A DNA stretch of 10,960 bases from UBA3537 sp965662485 (GTDB lineage: Bacteria > Bacteroidota > Bacteroidia > Flavobacteriales > Flavobacteriaceae): contig CBFIIL010000042.1 of the NCBI GenBank assembly GCA_965662485.1, positions 1 to 10,960 of the forward strand. The letters are read 5' to 3'. The position numbers and the translations under genes are program-made. Shown piece by piece: positions 1-6,253 of the stretch (within the stretch, counting starts at the first letter, position 1; each line of letters begins with the position of its first letter). The notes beneath the pieces were generated by a model, which was not told where the DNA came from, searched no databases, and saw only the letters and a program-made list of their open reading frames with translations.

Positions 1-90
1 TATCATTGTAATTGCAGTGCGCAATTTATTCTTAGTCACACTGTCGTAGACTTCTTGCCATGTATCTCTTTGAAATAAAAATTTTATCAT
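1..90 (-). CDS. ABC transporter permease, FtsX/MacB family (N-terminal fragment)
   Basis: Only the first 30 codons are inside the window; the gene continues past position 1. The ATG at 88-90 lies one base after the stop codon of the preceding permease (TAG at 92-94), so the two are very likely co-transcribed and translationally coupled. The peptide begins MIKFLFQRDTWQEVYDSVTK and continues NKLRTAITMI. It has the same layout as the start of the neighbouring permease (MFDIDLWREIFQSINKNRTR): a short amphipathic stretch, a basic N(K/R)xR patch and then the beginning of the first membrane helix. This suggests a second, paralogous FtsX-family permease, so that one ATPase would serve two permeases, a common arrangement in Bacteroidota. 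The substrate cannot be inferred. Confidence 0.8.
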   Translation of the reverse strand, partial: MIKFLFQRDTWQEVYDSVTKNKLRTAITMI

Positions 91-91
91 G

Positions 92-1321
92 CTAATCGTC
101 TCTTAATGCTACAATAGGTTTAATTTTTGATGCTTTTTTTGCTGGAACATATCCTGCTAATGTTCCTGCCGCAATTAGTGTAAATGTTGCTGCTATCACT
201 AACGATTGACTTACGCTTGGGTTTGTTATAAAGTAGGATTTTAGACTTGGCCCTACCCATTCTAATACCCCTACTCCAGCCAAAAGACCTAAATATCCGG
301 CAATGGTTGTTATTAATATTGATTCAATCAAAATTATAGAAATGATCGCTCGTGGAGATGCCCCCAATGCTTTTCTAATCCCAATTTCTTTGGTGCGTTC
401 CTTAACTATAAAAATCATAATATTGCTAATTCCAACAATTCCAGCAATGAGAGTCCCCATCCCTATAATCAAAATTAAAATGCCCAGTACAGAAGTCATT
501 TGATTGATCCCTTTGTTTTGCATAGCCATATTGAAAACTCGAATGGCGCGTTGATCATTTTTGGCTACAGAAAAACGATCTTTCAATTTCTTTTCTAAAT
601 CTAAACTAAAGTCTATAGCTTGATCATAATCATATTTTGGATTATAAGTTAGATTGATTTGATCGACATAATCGTTATTACCATAGATGAGCTGTGCTGT
701 AGTTAATGGCATGTAAATAAAGCGCTCTTCATCATCCCCTCCATCATCTTTAAAGACACCAATAACTTGATATGGAATGCCACTCAAATTAATGTATTTG
801 CCTAATGCATCCTCTTTTAAAAATAAATCTTGTCGTACCAAATCGCCAATTACAATAGATTTGGAACGCGCTTGCATGTCGCGTTGGTTGAGGTAGCGTC
901 CCTGCGTTACTTTTGTTTTTTCTAAATATTGATGATCTGGATGAACTGCCCTTAAAGAATAATCGTTTTTTTCGTTTTTATAGCTGGCAGATACATTTCG
1001 ATATATTCTAGAAGTTATAAATTGAATACTCGAATCAAAATCCGACTTGATGTAATCATAATCTTGATTTTTAAATTGAATTTTACGCCCGGCTTGAAGT
1101 CCTTTGTTGGCCTTAGTAGTTCGGCCAGAACGAATATAGATGGCGTTAGCTGCATCATCTACAAAAGCTTCTGAAAATGTATTATTAAGTCCATTGGCTA
1201 AACCAAATAGTATAGTAAATAAAAGAATTGCAAAAGCAACCGTAAACCCAGAAAGCAAACTTCGTGTTCGGTTTTTGTTAATACTTTGAAATATTTCTCT
1301 CCAAAGATCGATATCAAACAT
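92..1321 (-). CDS. ABC transporter permease, MacB/LolC-like (FtsX domain)
   Basis: Inner-membrane subunit of 409 aa, the usual length for MacB/LolCDE-type permeases. One membrane helix lies at about residues 22-43. A periplasmic domain of the MacB core type follows (about 45-270) and includes the family-like stretch SIVIGDLVRQDLF near 155-167. Three C-terminal helices are at about 276-306, 324-354 and 373-392 (FtsX domain). The coupling-helix motif EIGIRKALGA is at 312-321, and the ending PAKKASKIKPIVALR is characteristic of the family. Such permeases are mechanotransmitters that act on lipoproteins, peptides or drugs in the periplasm rather than classical import channels. Its ATG overlaps the last 8 bases of the ATPase gene (1314-1321), and a second permease starts one base after its stop. 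Substrate unknown; the family assignment is secure. Confidence 0.93.
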   Translation of the reverse strand: MFDIDLWREIFQSINKNRTRSLLSGFTVAFAILLFTILFGLANGLNNTFSEAFVDDAANAIYIRSGRTTKANKGLQAGRKIQFKNQDYDYIKSDFDSSIQFITSRIYRNVSASYKNEKNDYSLRAVHPDHQYLEKTKVTQGRYLNQRDMQARSKSIVIGDLVRQDLFLKEDALGKYINLSGIPYQVIGVFKDDGGDDEERFIYMPLTTAQLIYGNNDYVDQINLTYNPKYDYDQAIDFSLDLEKKLKDRFSVAKNDQRAIRVFNMAMQNKGINQMTSVLGILILIIGMGTLIAGIVGISNIMIFIVKERTKEIGIRKALGASPRAIISIILIESILITTIAGYLGLLAGVGVLEWVGPSLKSYFITNPSVSQSLVIAATFTLIAAGTLAGYVPAKKASKIKPIVALRDD

Positions 1322-2015
1322 GTGCTTCTACTCTTACTTGTTTTACAAAATTATCTTCCATAATGACACCATCTTTTAGACGAACAATGCGTTTACACAT
1401 TGCGGCAATATCTTCCTCATGGGTTACAATTAATATAGTTTTCCCTTCGTCGTTAAGTTGCTGCAAAAAGGCCATTATATCATAAGATGTTGTGGTGTCT
1501 AAAGCTCCTGTTGGCTCATCGGCCAATAGAAGTTTTGGCTCAGAGGCCAATGCTCTTGCAATAGCAACACGCTGTTTTTGACCACCAGACAACTCGCTTG
1601 GCAAGTGTGTTGACCAATCTAAAAGCCCTACTTTTTTCAAATGAAACTTAGCTTTTTCTTGACGCTTTTTGCGTTTCAAACCCTGATAATAAAGTGGCAA
1701 AGCAACATTTTCCAATGCATTTTTATAATTAATCAAATTAAACGATTGAAAAATAAATCCTAAAAATTTATTTCTATAAACCGCTGCTTTTTTTTCTGTT
1801 AGATTTTTGATAGGAACTTCGTCAAGAATATAATCCCCTTCATCAGCTTCGTCGAGCATTCCAATAATATTGAGAAGTGTAGATTTTCCAGAGCCTGATG
1901 ATCCCATAATGGCGACCATCTCGCCTTTTTCTACAGAAAGATCAATCCCTTTTAATACATGAAGGCTAGAATCTCCTATTGGATAAGATTTGTGAAGCTT
2001 CTGAATTTTTAACAT
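1314..2015 (-). CDS. ABC transporter ATP-binding protein, MacB/LolD family
   Basis: Cytoplasmic ATPase of 233 aa that powers the permeases encoded after it. All nucleotide-binding motifs are intact: Walker A GSSGSGKST at 38-46, Q-loop glutamine at about 90 (FIFQSFNLI), signature LSGGQKQRVAIARAL starting at 142, Walker B LLLADEPTGALD with the catalytic Glu at about 167, and the H-loop His at about 199 (IVTHEED). The LADEPTGALD and FQSFNLI variants are typical of the LolD/MacB subgroup. It is the first gene of the operon ATPase-permease-permease. The start ATG at 2013-2015 faces a 225-base intergenic region shared with the divergent XRE gene. I found no convincing TTG/TAnnTTTG promoter in front of it. 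A 6-bp-arm inverted repeat lies 28 bases upstream. No adaptor (HlyD) or TolC partner is visible in the window. Confidence 0.95.
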   Translation of the reverse strand: MLKIQKLHKSYPIGDSSLHVLKGIDLSVEKGEMVAIMGSSGSGKSTLLNIIGMLDEADEGDYILDEVPIKNLTEKKAAVYRNKFLGFIFQSFNLINYKNALENVALPLYYQGLKRKKRQEKAKFHLKKVGLLDWSTHLPSELSGGQKQRVAIARALASEPKLLLADEPTGALDTTTSYDIMAFLQQLNDEGKTILIVTHEEDIAAMCKRIVRLKDGVIMEDNFVKQVRVEAHV

Positions 2016-2042
2016 AATAATTTTTTGCTTGTTAAATATTAT

Positions 2043-2060
2043 AGATATGACGAAATATCT
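2043..2060. repeat. Short inverted repeat between the ABC operon and the XRE gene
   Basis: AGATAT (2043-2048) and ATATCT (2055-2060) are perfect inverted copies separated by 6 bases (GACGAA). The element lies 28 bases upstream of the ATPase start codon and 18 bases before the -33 box of a candidate XRE promoter. Size and symmetry would suit a dimeric repressor, but the arms are A/T-rich and short in an A/T-rich region, so chance is a real possibility. Confidence 0.3.
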
Positions 2061-2077
2061 TGTCTTTTGTTACAGTT

Positions 2078-2110
2078 TTGTTTAAAAAAATAAAACGAAA
2101 TCTAAATTTG
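2078..2110 (+). promoter_or_regulatory. Candidate promoter for the XRE gene
   Basis: TAAATTTG at 2103-2110 fits the Bacteroidota -7 consensus TAnnTTTG exactly. TTG at 2078-2080 could be the -33 element, with a 22-base spacer, slightly longer than the usual 19-21. Transcription would begin near 2117 and leave a leader of about 125 bases before the ATG at 2241. A promoter closer to the gene cannot be excluded. Confidence 0.35.
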
Positions 2111-2240
2111 AATGGTTTTACTAAAAAAATAAATCTGTTTTTCTGCTTTATTTATTTTTTGATTTATATTTATTTCGACTTTTTTGTAGTGCCCAACATT
2201 AGAAGTCATAATATTTATCATTTAAAAACAGATCCTACTT

Positions 2241-2468
2241 ATGGCCACCCAAGAAGCAAAAGAAATATTACTTGTAAAATTAGGCAATAGAATTAAAACT
2301 ATTAGAAAAAGCAGAAACCTATCTCAAAAAGCTATGGCCGAAAAATGTGGTATGGATTTCGCTAGTTATTCAAACATCGAAAATGGCAAACGCAATGTTA
2401 CTGTTTTTACACTTCAAAGAATTATAAGAGTGCTTAAATTATCATTTAATGAGCTTTTTAACTTTTAG
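2241..2468 (+). CDS. Small XRE-family helix-turn-helix regulator
   Basis: A 75-aa protein that is essentially one Cro/C1-type HTH domain: helix 1 (KLGNRIKTIRKSRN, about 13-26), then LSQKAMAEKCGM (28-39) as helix 2, with the recognition helix and the family-typical S-x-I-E-N-G-K-R segment at about 44-51, followed by VTVFTLQRIIRVLKLSFNELF. Length and layout resemble controller-type regulators, but no restriction-modification genes are present. It is transcribed divergently from the ABC operon and convergently to the oxidase assembly unit, so its target is not obvious; self-control or control of the ABC operon are the simplest guesses. The ATG at 2241 has no Shine-Dalgarno site, as usual for the phylum. 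Its stop (TAG, 2466-2468) overlaps the stop of the opposing gene. Confidence 0.88.
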   Translation: MATQEAKEILLVKLGNRIKTIRKSRNLSQKAMAEKCGMDFASYSNIENGKRNVTVFTLQRIIRVLKLSFNELFNF

Positions 2469-2686
2469 GAATTATTAGAATTTTTTCTCATATATCTGTA
2501 TAAAAACAGGGCTAATCCACCAATAAGAATGTAAGGTATAACCATGAGATAAACAATACCATCATTTACACCTTTTGCTGTGGTCTGTCCAGCTTCACTT
2601 TCCAATACGGCTCTACACATCGCGCATTGAGCATTGGTATAAAAACCAAAACAAATTAAAAATAAATATGTAAAGACCTGTTTCAA
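2465..2686 (-). CDS. Small secreted/membrane CxxC protein of the oxidase assembly cluster
   Basis: A 73-aa protein that I recognise only as a recurring companion of DUF420 in flavobacterial oxidase clusters; no function is known to me. It has a signal peptide (about 1-19, MKQVFTYLFLICFGFYTNA, cleavage before QC), then CAMC with Cys21 and Cys24 at the start of the mature protein, a short polar region (VLESEAGQTTAKGVNDG), one membrane helix (about 44-64) and a basic tail (RYMRKNSNNS). The CxxC pair would face the periplasm, where it could bind metal or act in thiol exchange; that is inference. The start is unusual: the upstream in-frame codons are TAA (the stop of DUF420), ATT and TTG, and the next in-frame ATG is inside the membrane helix, so TTG at 2684-2686 is the likely start. 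It follows DUF420 by 3 bases and is probably translated by re-initiation. Confidence 0.7.
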   Translation of the reverse strand: MKQVFTYLFLICFGFYTNAQCAMCRAVLESEAGQTTAKGVNDGIVYLMVIPYILIGGLALFLYRYMRKNSNNS

Positions 2687-2689
2687 AAT

Positions 2690-3237
2690 TTAGACGTAAT
2701 ACGGAGCAATCATCAGATAAACAATAACTCCTGTGATGGCCACATAAAGCCAAACTGGATAGGCATACTTTACAATTTTCTTGTGCGCAGCAAAATCTCT
2801 CAGATAAGCACGAACATAACTATGAAGAACCAATGGAATCACTATAACTGAAAGTATAATATGAGAAATTAAAATAAAATAGTAAATGTATTTTATTGTG
2901 CCTTTACCTTCAAAAGGTGTTGGATCACTTGTCATGTGATAGGCAACATACATTAAAAGAAAAACTAATGAACACGCCACCGCAGTTTTCATTAAATTTT
3001 CGTGCAAAGACACTTTTTTGTTTTTTATGGCCCAAAGCGCTGCAAGTAGTAATACGGCTGTAATCCCATTTATTGATGCATAANNNNNNNNNNATAAATA
3101 GGTGGTAAAAATGTAAGTGCTTCAACGTTTGGAATTCGAATTCCAAAAAGCAATGCAACTACAACCGGTATGGCTATAGAAACAATATTGATCCACAATT
3201 TAAATTTCTTATCTATTGGTTTTGGTGTGTTACTCAT
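2690..3237 (-). CDS. DUF420 membrane protein, CtaM/YozB-like oxidase assembly factor (interrupted by Ns)
   Basis: The gene is split by ten Ns at 3084-3093. The 5' part starts at ATG 3235-3237 (MSNTPKPIDKKFKLW) and reads 48 codons to LTFLPPIY. The 3' part resumes in frame at 3082 (YASINGITAV) and runs to the TAA at 2690-2692. Joined as PPIYASINGITAV it gives about 177 aa, the normal DUF420 size, with roughly five hydrophobic segments. Conserved-looking histidines occur in SLHENL, VAYHMT, ISHI, LHSY and AAHKK. The Bacillus/Staphylococcus family member CtaM (YozB) is required for a heme A-containing oxidase, which fits the position right after SCO. The ATG overlaps the SCO stop by 8 bases (3230-3237). 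An apparent GTG start at 3013 is only an artefact of the interrupted frame. Confidence 0.88.
3084..3093. other. Assembly gap (ten Ns) inside the DUF420 gene
   Basis: Exactly ten Ns break the coding frame. On the plus strand the left flank ends in ATAA and the right flank starts with ATAA. Merging the two copies restores an uninterrupted reading frame with a family-like peptide. The gap therefore probably has no missing sequence and is a scaffolding placeholder. If the gap is real, the missing length must be 2 modulo 3 to keep frame. Confidence 0.8.
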
Positions 3238-3976
3238 TTTCAAGTAATTTTAAAATATCTTCTTTTAGTGCTGAAATTTCTTCTAATTCGCCCTCATCAT
3301 TAATTTGCTCTCTTTCGCTGATGACACCTTTATAATATATTTTTGGGTTGCCAAAATCATCTGTTCTAGAACGAATATAACCCTCTTTATCTATAAGTGC
3401 AAAATTTCCTGAATGCTCAAAACCTCCTGCTGCGCCTTCCACTTCTGCAGCATAGAGATTGAATCCTACATTAGCTAAATTATAAATATCTTCTTGTTGT
3501 CCTGTTAGAAAATGCCAATTTGGATTTGTTACCCCATATTGATCTGCATAATTTTTCAAGACCTCAACAGTATCATAATTTGGGTTTATCGTAAAGGATG
3601 CAATTCCAAAATCGTTGCGTTTAGGAAAGGTGTTTTGGATATTAACTAAATTTTGATTCATTTTTGGACAAATGGTTGGACATGTTGTAAAGAAAAACTC
3701 TACTAAATACACTTTCCCCTCAAAATCTTTATTTGTGATAACTTTCCCATATTGATTGGTAAAACTAAAGGGCATCACCTTTTTTCGTTCGCCATTGATG
3801 ACTAAATATGAAAGTTGTGCGTCGTCTTTTGTTTGTAGCTTAACATCAACGCTTCTACTCTCTATTCTTGTGATGTCTTTGTTTTGTATTCTATCAATTA
3901 TTTTTGGAATAAAAATAATTCCAAAAACAAGAACAATAAAGGCGATGCCTACGTATGAATAATTAGTTGATTTCAT
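3230..3976 (-). CDS. SCO1/SenC family copper chaperone for cytochrome c oxidase
   Basis: Membrane-anchored, periplasm-facing thioredoxin-fold protein (248 aa) that delivers copper to the CuA site of oxidase subunit II or reduces its cysteines. An N-terminal membrane helix is at about 8-24, and the Sco domain at about 65-215. All copper ligands are present: the CxxxC motif in TTCPTICPKM (Cys99, Cys103) and the distal His188 in FEHSGNFALID. Also family-like are YLVEFFFTTCP before the motif and FTINPNYDTVEVLKNYA after it. A charged C-terminal extension of about 30 residues (EREQINDEGELEEISALKED) follows the domain. It overlaps the upstream Sco-like gene by 14 bases (3963-3976) and the downstream DUF420 gene by 8 bases, so the three are tightly coupled. 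Confidence 0.95.
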   Translation of the reverse strand: MKSTNYSYVGIAFIVLVFGIIFIPKIIDRIQNKDITRIESRSVDVKLQTKDDAQLSYLVINGERKKVMPFSFTNQYGKVITNKDFEGKVYLVEFFFTTCPTICPKMNQNLVNIQNTFPKRNDFGIASFTINPNYDTVEVLKNYADQYGVTNPNWHFLTGQQEDIYNLANVGFNLYAAEVEGAAGGFEHSGNFALIDKEGYIRSRTDDFGNPKIYYKGVISEREQINDEGELEEISALKEDILKLLENE

Positions 3977-4682
3977 TGTTTAATAGATCTTCGGCCCTAC
4001 GGGTGGTTGAACTAAAATTCCCTTTTCGTTTTTGGCGATATTCTGTAAAAAGAATACGCATGTCTTCACTCATTTTATTTTTCAACTCGGCAACTTCAAG
4101 AACATTGTAGGAGGACATAGAATAAATTGGAAAATTTTCTTCTTTTTGGGCTTTTGTTCTATCATCCAAACGTCCTCGTTGATGTTTTTCTTTATCAATA
4201 ATAAAAACATCATTGGAGGCTAAATCGGGACGAAGGGCCTCTGAAATTCTTAAATTGGTATATGTCTCTTTGATATCATCGTCAGAGCCAAAAGCAAACG
4301 TCCAATATTCTAGAGGCTCAAAACTGTTGAGTTCTTTTTTTAATTCTTGTGCTTGCTGTTTTGCAGTTTCAGGTAATAAAATTATAATTTGAAAACGTTT
4401 AAATCCACGAAATTTATCATAAACTAATTCTTTTAAATTTAAAGCTCGGGTGGCATCATCCATAGGGTTCTGCCCTAAAAAACCAAGTACAGTCAAGTGA
4501 TTTTCTAAACGAATTTTAGTTCCGTCTTCTGCTTGAAAATTAGTGAGCTCAGGAATGTTACTTTTAACGATATCAAGTGTAGTATAATTGTGTTTTGAAG
4601 GGTAAAGGAACAGCAAAAATAGTACTGGTAGAAAAAATAGCACAGAAAGCACCAATGGTTTTTTAATTTTTGCAATCATCAT
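3963..4682 (-). CDS. Sco/thioredoxin-fold-like membrane-anchored protein without cysteines
   Basis: A 239-aa protein with an N-terminal membrane anchor (about 8-27) and an extracytoplasmic domain. I know no assigned function. By eye it lines up with the SCO protein encoded after it: IPELTNFQAEDGTKI with MPFSFTNQYGKVI, TVLGFLGQNPMDDATRA with YLVEFFFTTCPTICPKM, and VFIIDKEKHQRGRLDD with FALIDKEGYIRSRTDD. The CxxxC site is replaced by QNPMD, the distal His is absent, and the mature protein contains no cysteine at all, so it cannot be a normal copper chaperone or thiol oxidoreductase. A scaffold or partner role beside SCO is inference. The start was chosen at ATG 4680-4682: a longer frame reaching 4730 would be encoded by the terminator hairpin at 4697-4722, and a -7 box sits at 4687-4694. 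ATG 4677-4679 is equally possible. Confidence 0.75.
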   Translation of the reverse strand: MMIAKIKKPLVLSVLFFLPVLFLLFLYPSKHNYTTLDIVKSNIPELTNFQAEDGTKIRLENHLTVLGFLGQNPMDDATRALNLKELVYDKFRGFKRFQIIILLPETAKQQAQELKKELNSFEPLEYWTFAFGSDDDIKETYTNLRISEALRPDLASNDVFIIDKEKHQRGRLDDRTKAQKEENFPIYSMSSYNVLEVAELKNKMSEDMRILFTEYRQKRKGNFSSTTRRAEDLLNNEIN

Positions 4683-4686
4683 AGTA

Positions 4687-4694
4687 CAAAAGTA
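4687..4694 (-). promoter_or_regulatory. Candidate -7 element for the Sco-like/SCO/DUF420 unit
   Basis: TACTTTTG on the minus strand fits TAnnTTTG exactly and lies four bases before the ATG at 4680-4682. Transcription would start at or just before the ATG, giving a leaderless mRNA. No TTG is found at the -33 distance because that stretch is occupied by the terminator stem, so an activator or readthrough from the cox unit may be needed. Confidence 0.4.
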
Positions 4695-4722
4695 AAAAAG
4701 ACGGTTATAATTGACCGTCTTT
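4694..4722 (-). terminator. Rho-independent terminator after the subunit IV gene
   Basis: A perfect 9-bp stem (AAAGACGGT at 4697-4705 paired with ACCGTCTTT at 4714-4722) with an 8-base loop. Read on the minus strand the stem ends in CGTC followed by six T (TTTTTT, 4694-4699), a classical intrinsic terminator. It starts 25 bases after the stop of the subunit IV gene and ends 12 bases before the next start codon, so it divides the cox structural genes from the assembly genes, completely or as an attenuator. Confidence 0.85.
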
Positions 4723-4746
4723 ATTAACATAATATATTCTTAATTT

Positions 4747-5190
4747 TTAAAAATCTCTTTTGATAAATCCATTGGTATATACAGATTCAATATAACCTCC
4801 TTCTTGTAACAAAATAAATATCAGGTAACAAATAAGAAATACTGTAGTCCAAACAACAAGTCTTCTTAAAGCTTTTGTTTCATCTCGCATGTGCATAAAA
4901 TCCCAAGTGATATAGTAGGCTTTTATAATGGTTAGTACAATGAATATTAAGTTTAGACTTTTGGTGTAAATAAATGCGGAAAATATAATATTTAAAAGTG
5001 TTGCTCCAAGACCTCCTTCAAATGGTGTCATTGAAGGGCTCATAAGGGCTTCTGGTTTATAAATACCGAGAACAACTTCTACTGCTGTTATAATGGTGAG
5101 TAACAGAAGTACTCCCCAAATTTTTTGAGTATTGGATTTAAATTTTATTAACCCTCTGAAAATTTCTAATTTATGTGCGTGATCTGCCAT
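4747..5190 (-). CDS. Cytochrome c oxidase subunit IV (bacterial, COX4_pro-like)
   Basis: A small 147-aa inner-membrane subunit. Three membrane helices are visible at about 24-44, 77-96 and 109-129, the layout of bacterial oxidase subunit IV. The N-terminus is short and polar (MADHAHKLEIFRG), and KAYYITWDFMHMRDE after the second helix matches the family's conserved K-x-x-Y-x-x-x-x-F-M-H-M segment. Its role is structural, stabilising the heme-copper oxidase core. It is the last gene of the ctaB-CoxIII-CoxIII-CoxIV unit: 18 bases separate it from the long subunit III gene and a strong terminator follows. It is longer than E. coli CyoD mainly because of a longer loop (about 45-76) and tail. Confidence 0.9.
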   Translation of the reverse strand: MADHAHKLEIFRGLIKFKSNTQKIWGVLLLLTIITAVEVVLGIYKPEALMSPSMTPFEGGLGATLLNIIFSAFIYTKSLNLIFIVLTIIKAYYITWDFMHMRDETKALRRLVVWTTVFLICYLIFILLQEGGYIESVYTNGFIKRDF

Positions 5191-5208
5191 TTTTAAAAAA
5201 TTATTATA

Positions 5209-6210
5209 TTAAACAAGGTAAAAGAATGTAAAAACAAATACCCATACCAAATCTACAAAGTGCCAGTATAGCCCTACTTTTTCAACCATTTCATAGTTTT
5301 TTCTGCGCTCATAAGTTCCAATAATAACATTAAAGAAAATAATGATATTGATGACAACTCCAGAAAACACATGAAATCCATGAAACCCTGTGATAAAGAA
5401 GAAAAAGTCAGCAAATAATGGCGCGCCGTATTCGTTGACTTCCAAATTAGCGCCTTTTACATAACGCTTCCCATTAGCTTTCAATTGTGCTAAGGATTCT
5501 TCTCTTGATAAAACTGTTTTTTCTCCTTCTTCATTAATGGTTTGGGTACGCACCAAAATATTTGGGTGTGACTCTAATCCATGATAAATATCTTCCACAG
5601 AAAATGCAGGTAAAGCACCTTCATCTACAAACCAAATCCCATTTTTGTTTTGGTGTTGTGTTCGTTCGGTATGAGCTGCTACAGCAAATTCCTCAACAGC
5701 TAATCTTTTGAAAACATCTTCGCCGTCAATATTTTTGTATTCGCCAAACTGCAGAATATTTCCTCCTTTTGTTTGAACAGCACCATAATCTCCTTGAATA
5801 AATGTTGCCCATTCCCAAGCCTGAGACCCTACAAATATGATTCCACCAATTATTGTGAAAAACATGTACCAAATGACTTTATTTTTCTTCATTTGATGCC
5901 CAGCATCAACCGCTAGTACCATTGTAACTGATGACATAATCAGCACAAACGTCATAAAAGCAACATAAATCATAGGGAGTTCTTGCCCATGTAAAAAAGG
6001 TACGTGTGTAAATACCTCATCAGCAATAGGCCAATAGTCTATAAATTTAAATCTTGAAAATCCATAAGCGGCTAAAAAGCCAGAAAATGTTAAAGCATCT
6101 GAAACAATGAAAAACCACATCATCATTTTTCCATAACTTGCTTTTAATGGCTGATTGCCTCCGCCCCAAGTTTTTCCTTCTGTTCCTGTGCTAACTACCG
6201 TAGAATTCAT
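5209..6210 (-). CDS. Cytochrome c oxidase subunit III, long form with a large insertion
   Basis: A 333-aa subunit III of the heme-copper oxidase, where typical five-helix bacterial subunits III are about 190-210 aa. Helices are at about 29-50, 79-101, 112-137, 266-297 and 314-333. Family landmarks include WFFIVSDALTFSGFLAAY, GSQAWEWATFI, ITGFHGFHVFSGV and the closing YWHFVDLVWVFVFTFFYLV. The excess is a hydrophilic segment at about 139-264, between helices 3 and 4, with no cysteines and no motif I recognise (for example GIWFVDEGALPAF, DVFKRLAVEEFAVAAH). I recall Bacteroidota subunits of similar length, so the insertion may be a lineage trait. It is preceded 43 bases upstream by a second, short CoxIII gene and followed by subunit IV. 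A weak internal promoter (-7 TATTTTTG) lies in the 43-base gap. Confidence 0.93.
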   Translation of the reverse strand: MNSTVVSTGTEGKTWGGGNQPLKASYGKMMMWFFIVSDALTFSGFLAAYGFSRFKFIDYWPIADEVFTHVPFLHGQELPMIYVAFMTFVLIMSSVTMVLAVDAGHQMKKNKVIWYMFFTIIGGIIFVGSQAWEWATFIQGDYGAVQTKGGNILQFGEYKNIDGEDVFKRLAVEEFAVAAHTERTQHQNKNGIWFVDEGALPAFSVEDIYHGLESHPNILVRTQTINEEGEKTVLSREESLAQLKANGKRYVKGANLEVNEYGAPLFADFFFFITGFHGFHVFSGVVINIIIFFNVIIGTYERRKNYEMVEKVGLYWHFVDLVWVFVFTFFYLV

Positions 6211-6235
6211 AGCTGAAATAATTTTTTGAGTTGTG

Positions 6236-6243
6236 CAAAAATA
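6236..6243 (-). promoter_or_regulatory. Possible internal -7 element before the long subunit III gene
   Basis: TATTTTTG on the minus strand matches TAnnTTTG and lies 25 bases before the start codon, in the widest gap of the operon (43 bases). No TTG stands at -33, so it would be weak at best, and chance is likely in a T-rich stretch. Confidence 0.2.
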
Positions 6244-6253
6244 ATCATTTTAT

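Noticed and set aside
2060..2290. Plus-strand open frame of 76 codons in the ABC-XRE intergenic region
   Set aside because: It starts with TTG, is made of low-complexity Phe/Ile/Tyr-rich sequence from A/T-rich DNA, and runs 50 bases into the XRE gene in another frame; the XRE protein is the clear gene.
2241..2468. XRE protein as the controller of a restriction-modification or toxin-antitoxin system
   Set aside because: No methyltransferase, endonuclease or toxin gene adjoins it; the neighbours are an ABC transporter and oxidase assembly genes.
2925..3158. Minus-strand open frame of 77 codons across the Ns
   Set aside because: It lies in a wrong frame relative to both halves of DUF420 and exists only because the Ns hide stops; the peptide has no family features.
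4683..4730. Sixteen-codon upstream extension of the Sco-like gene (starting MLIKTVNYNR)
   Set aside because: It would be encoded by the terminator hairpin and the -7 box, and it places a polar stretch before the membrane anchor; ATG 4680-4682 is the better start.
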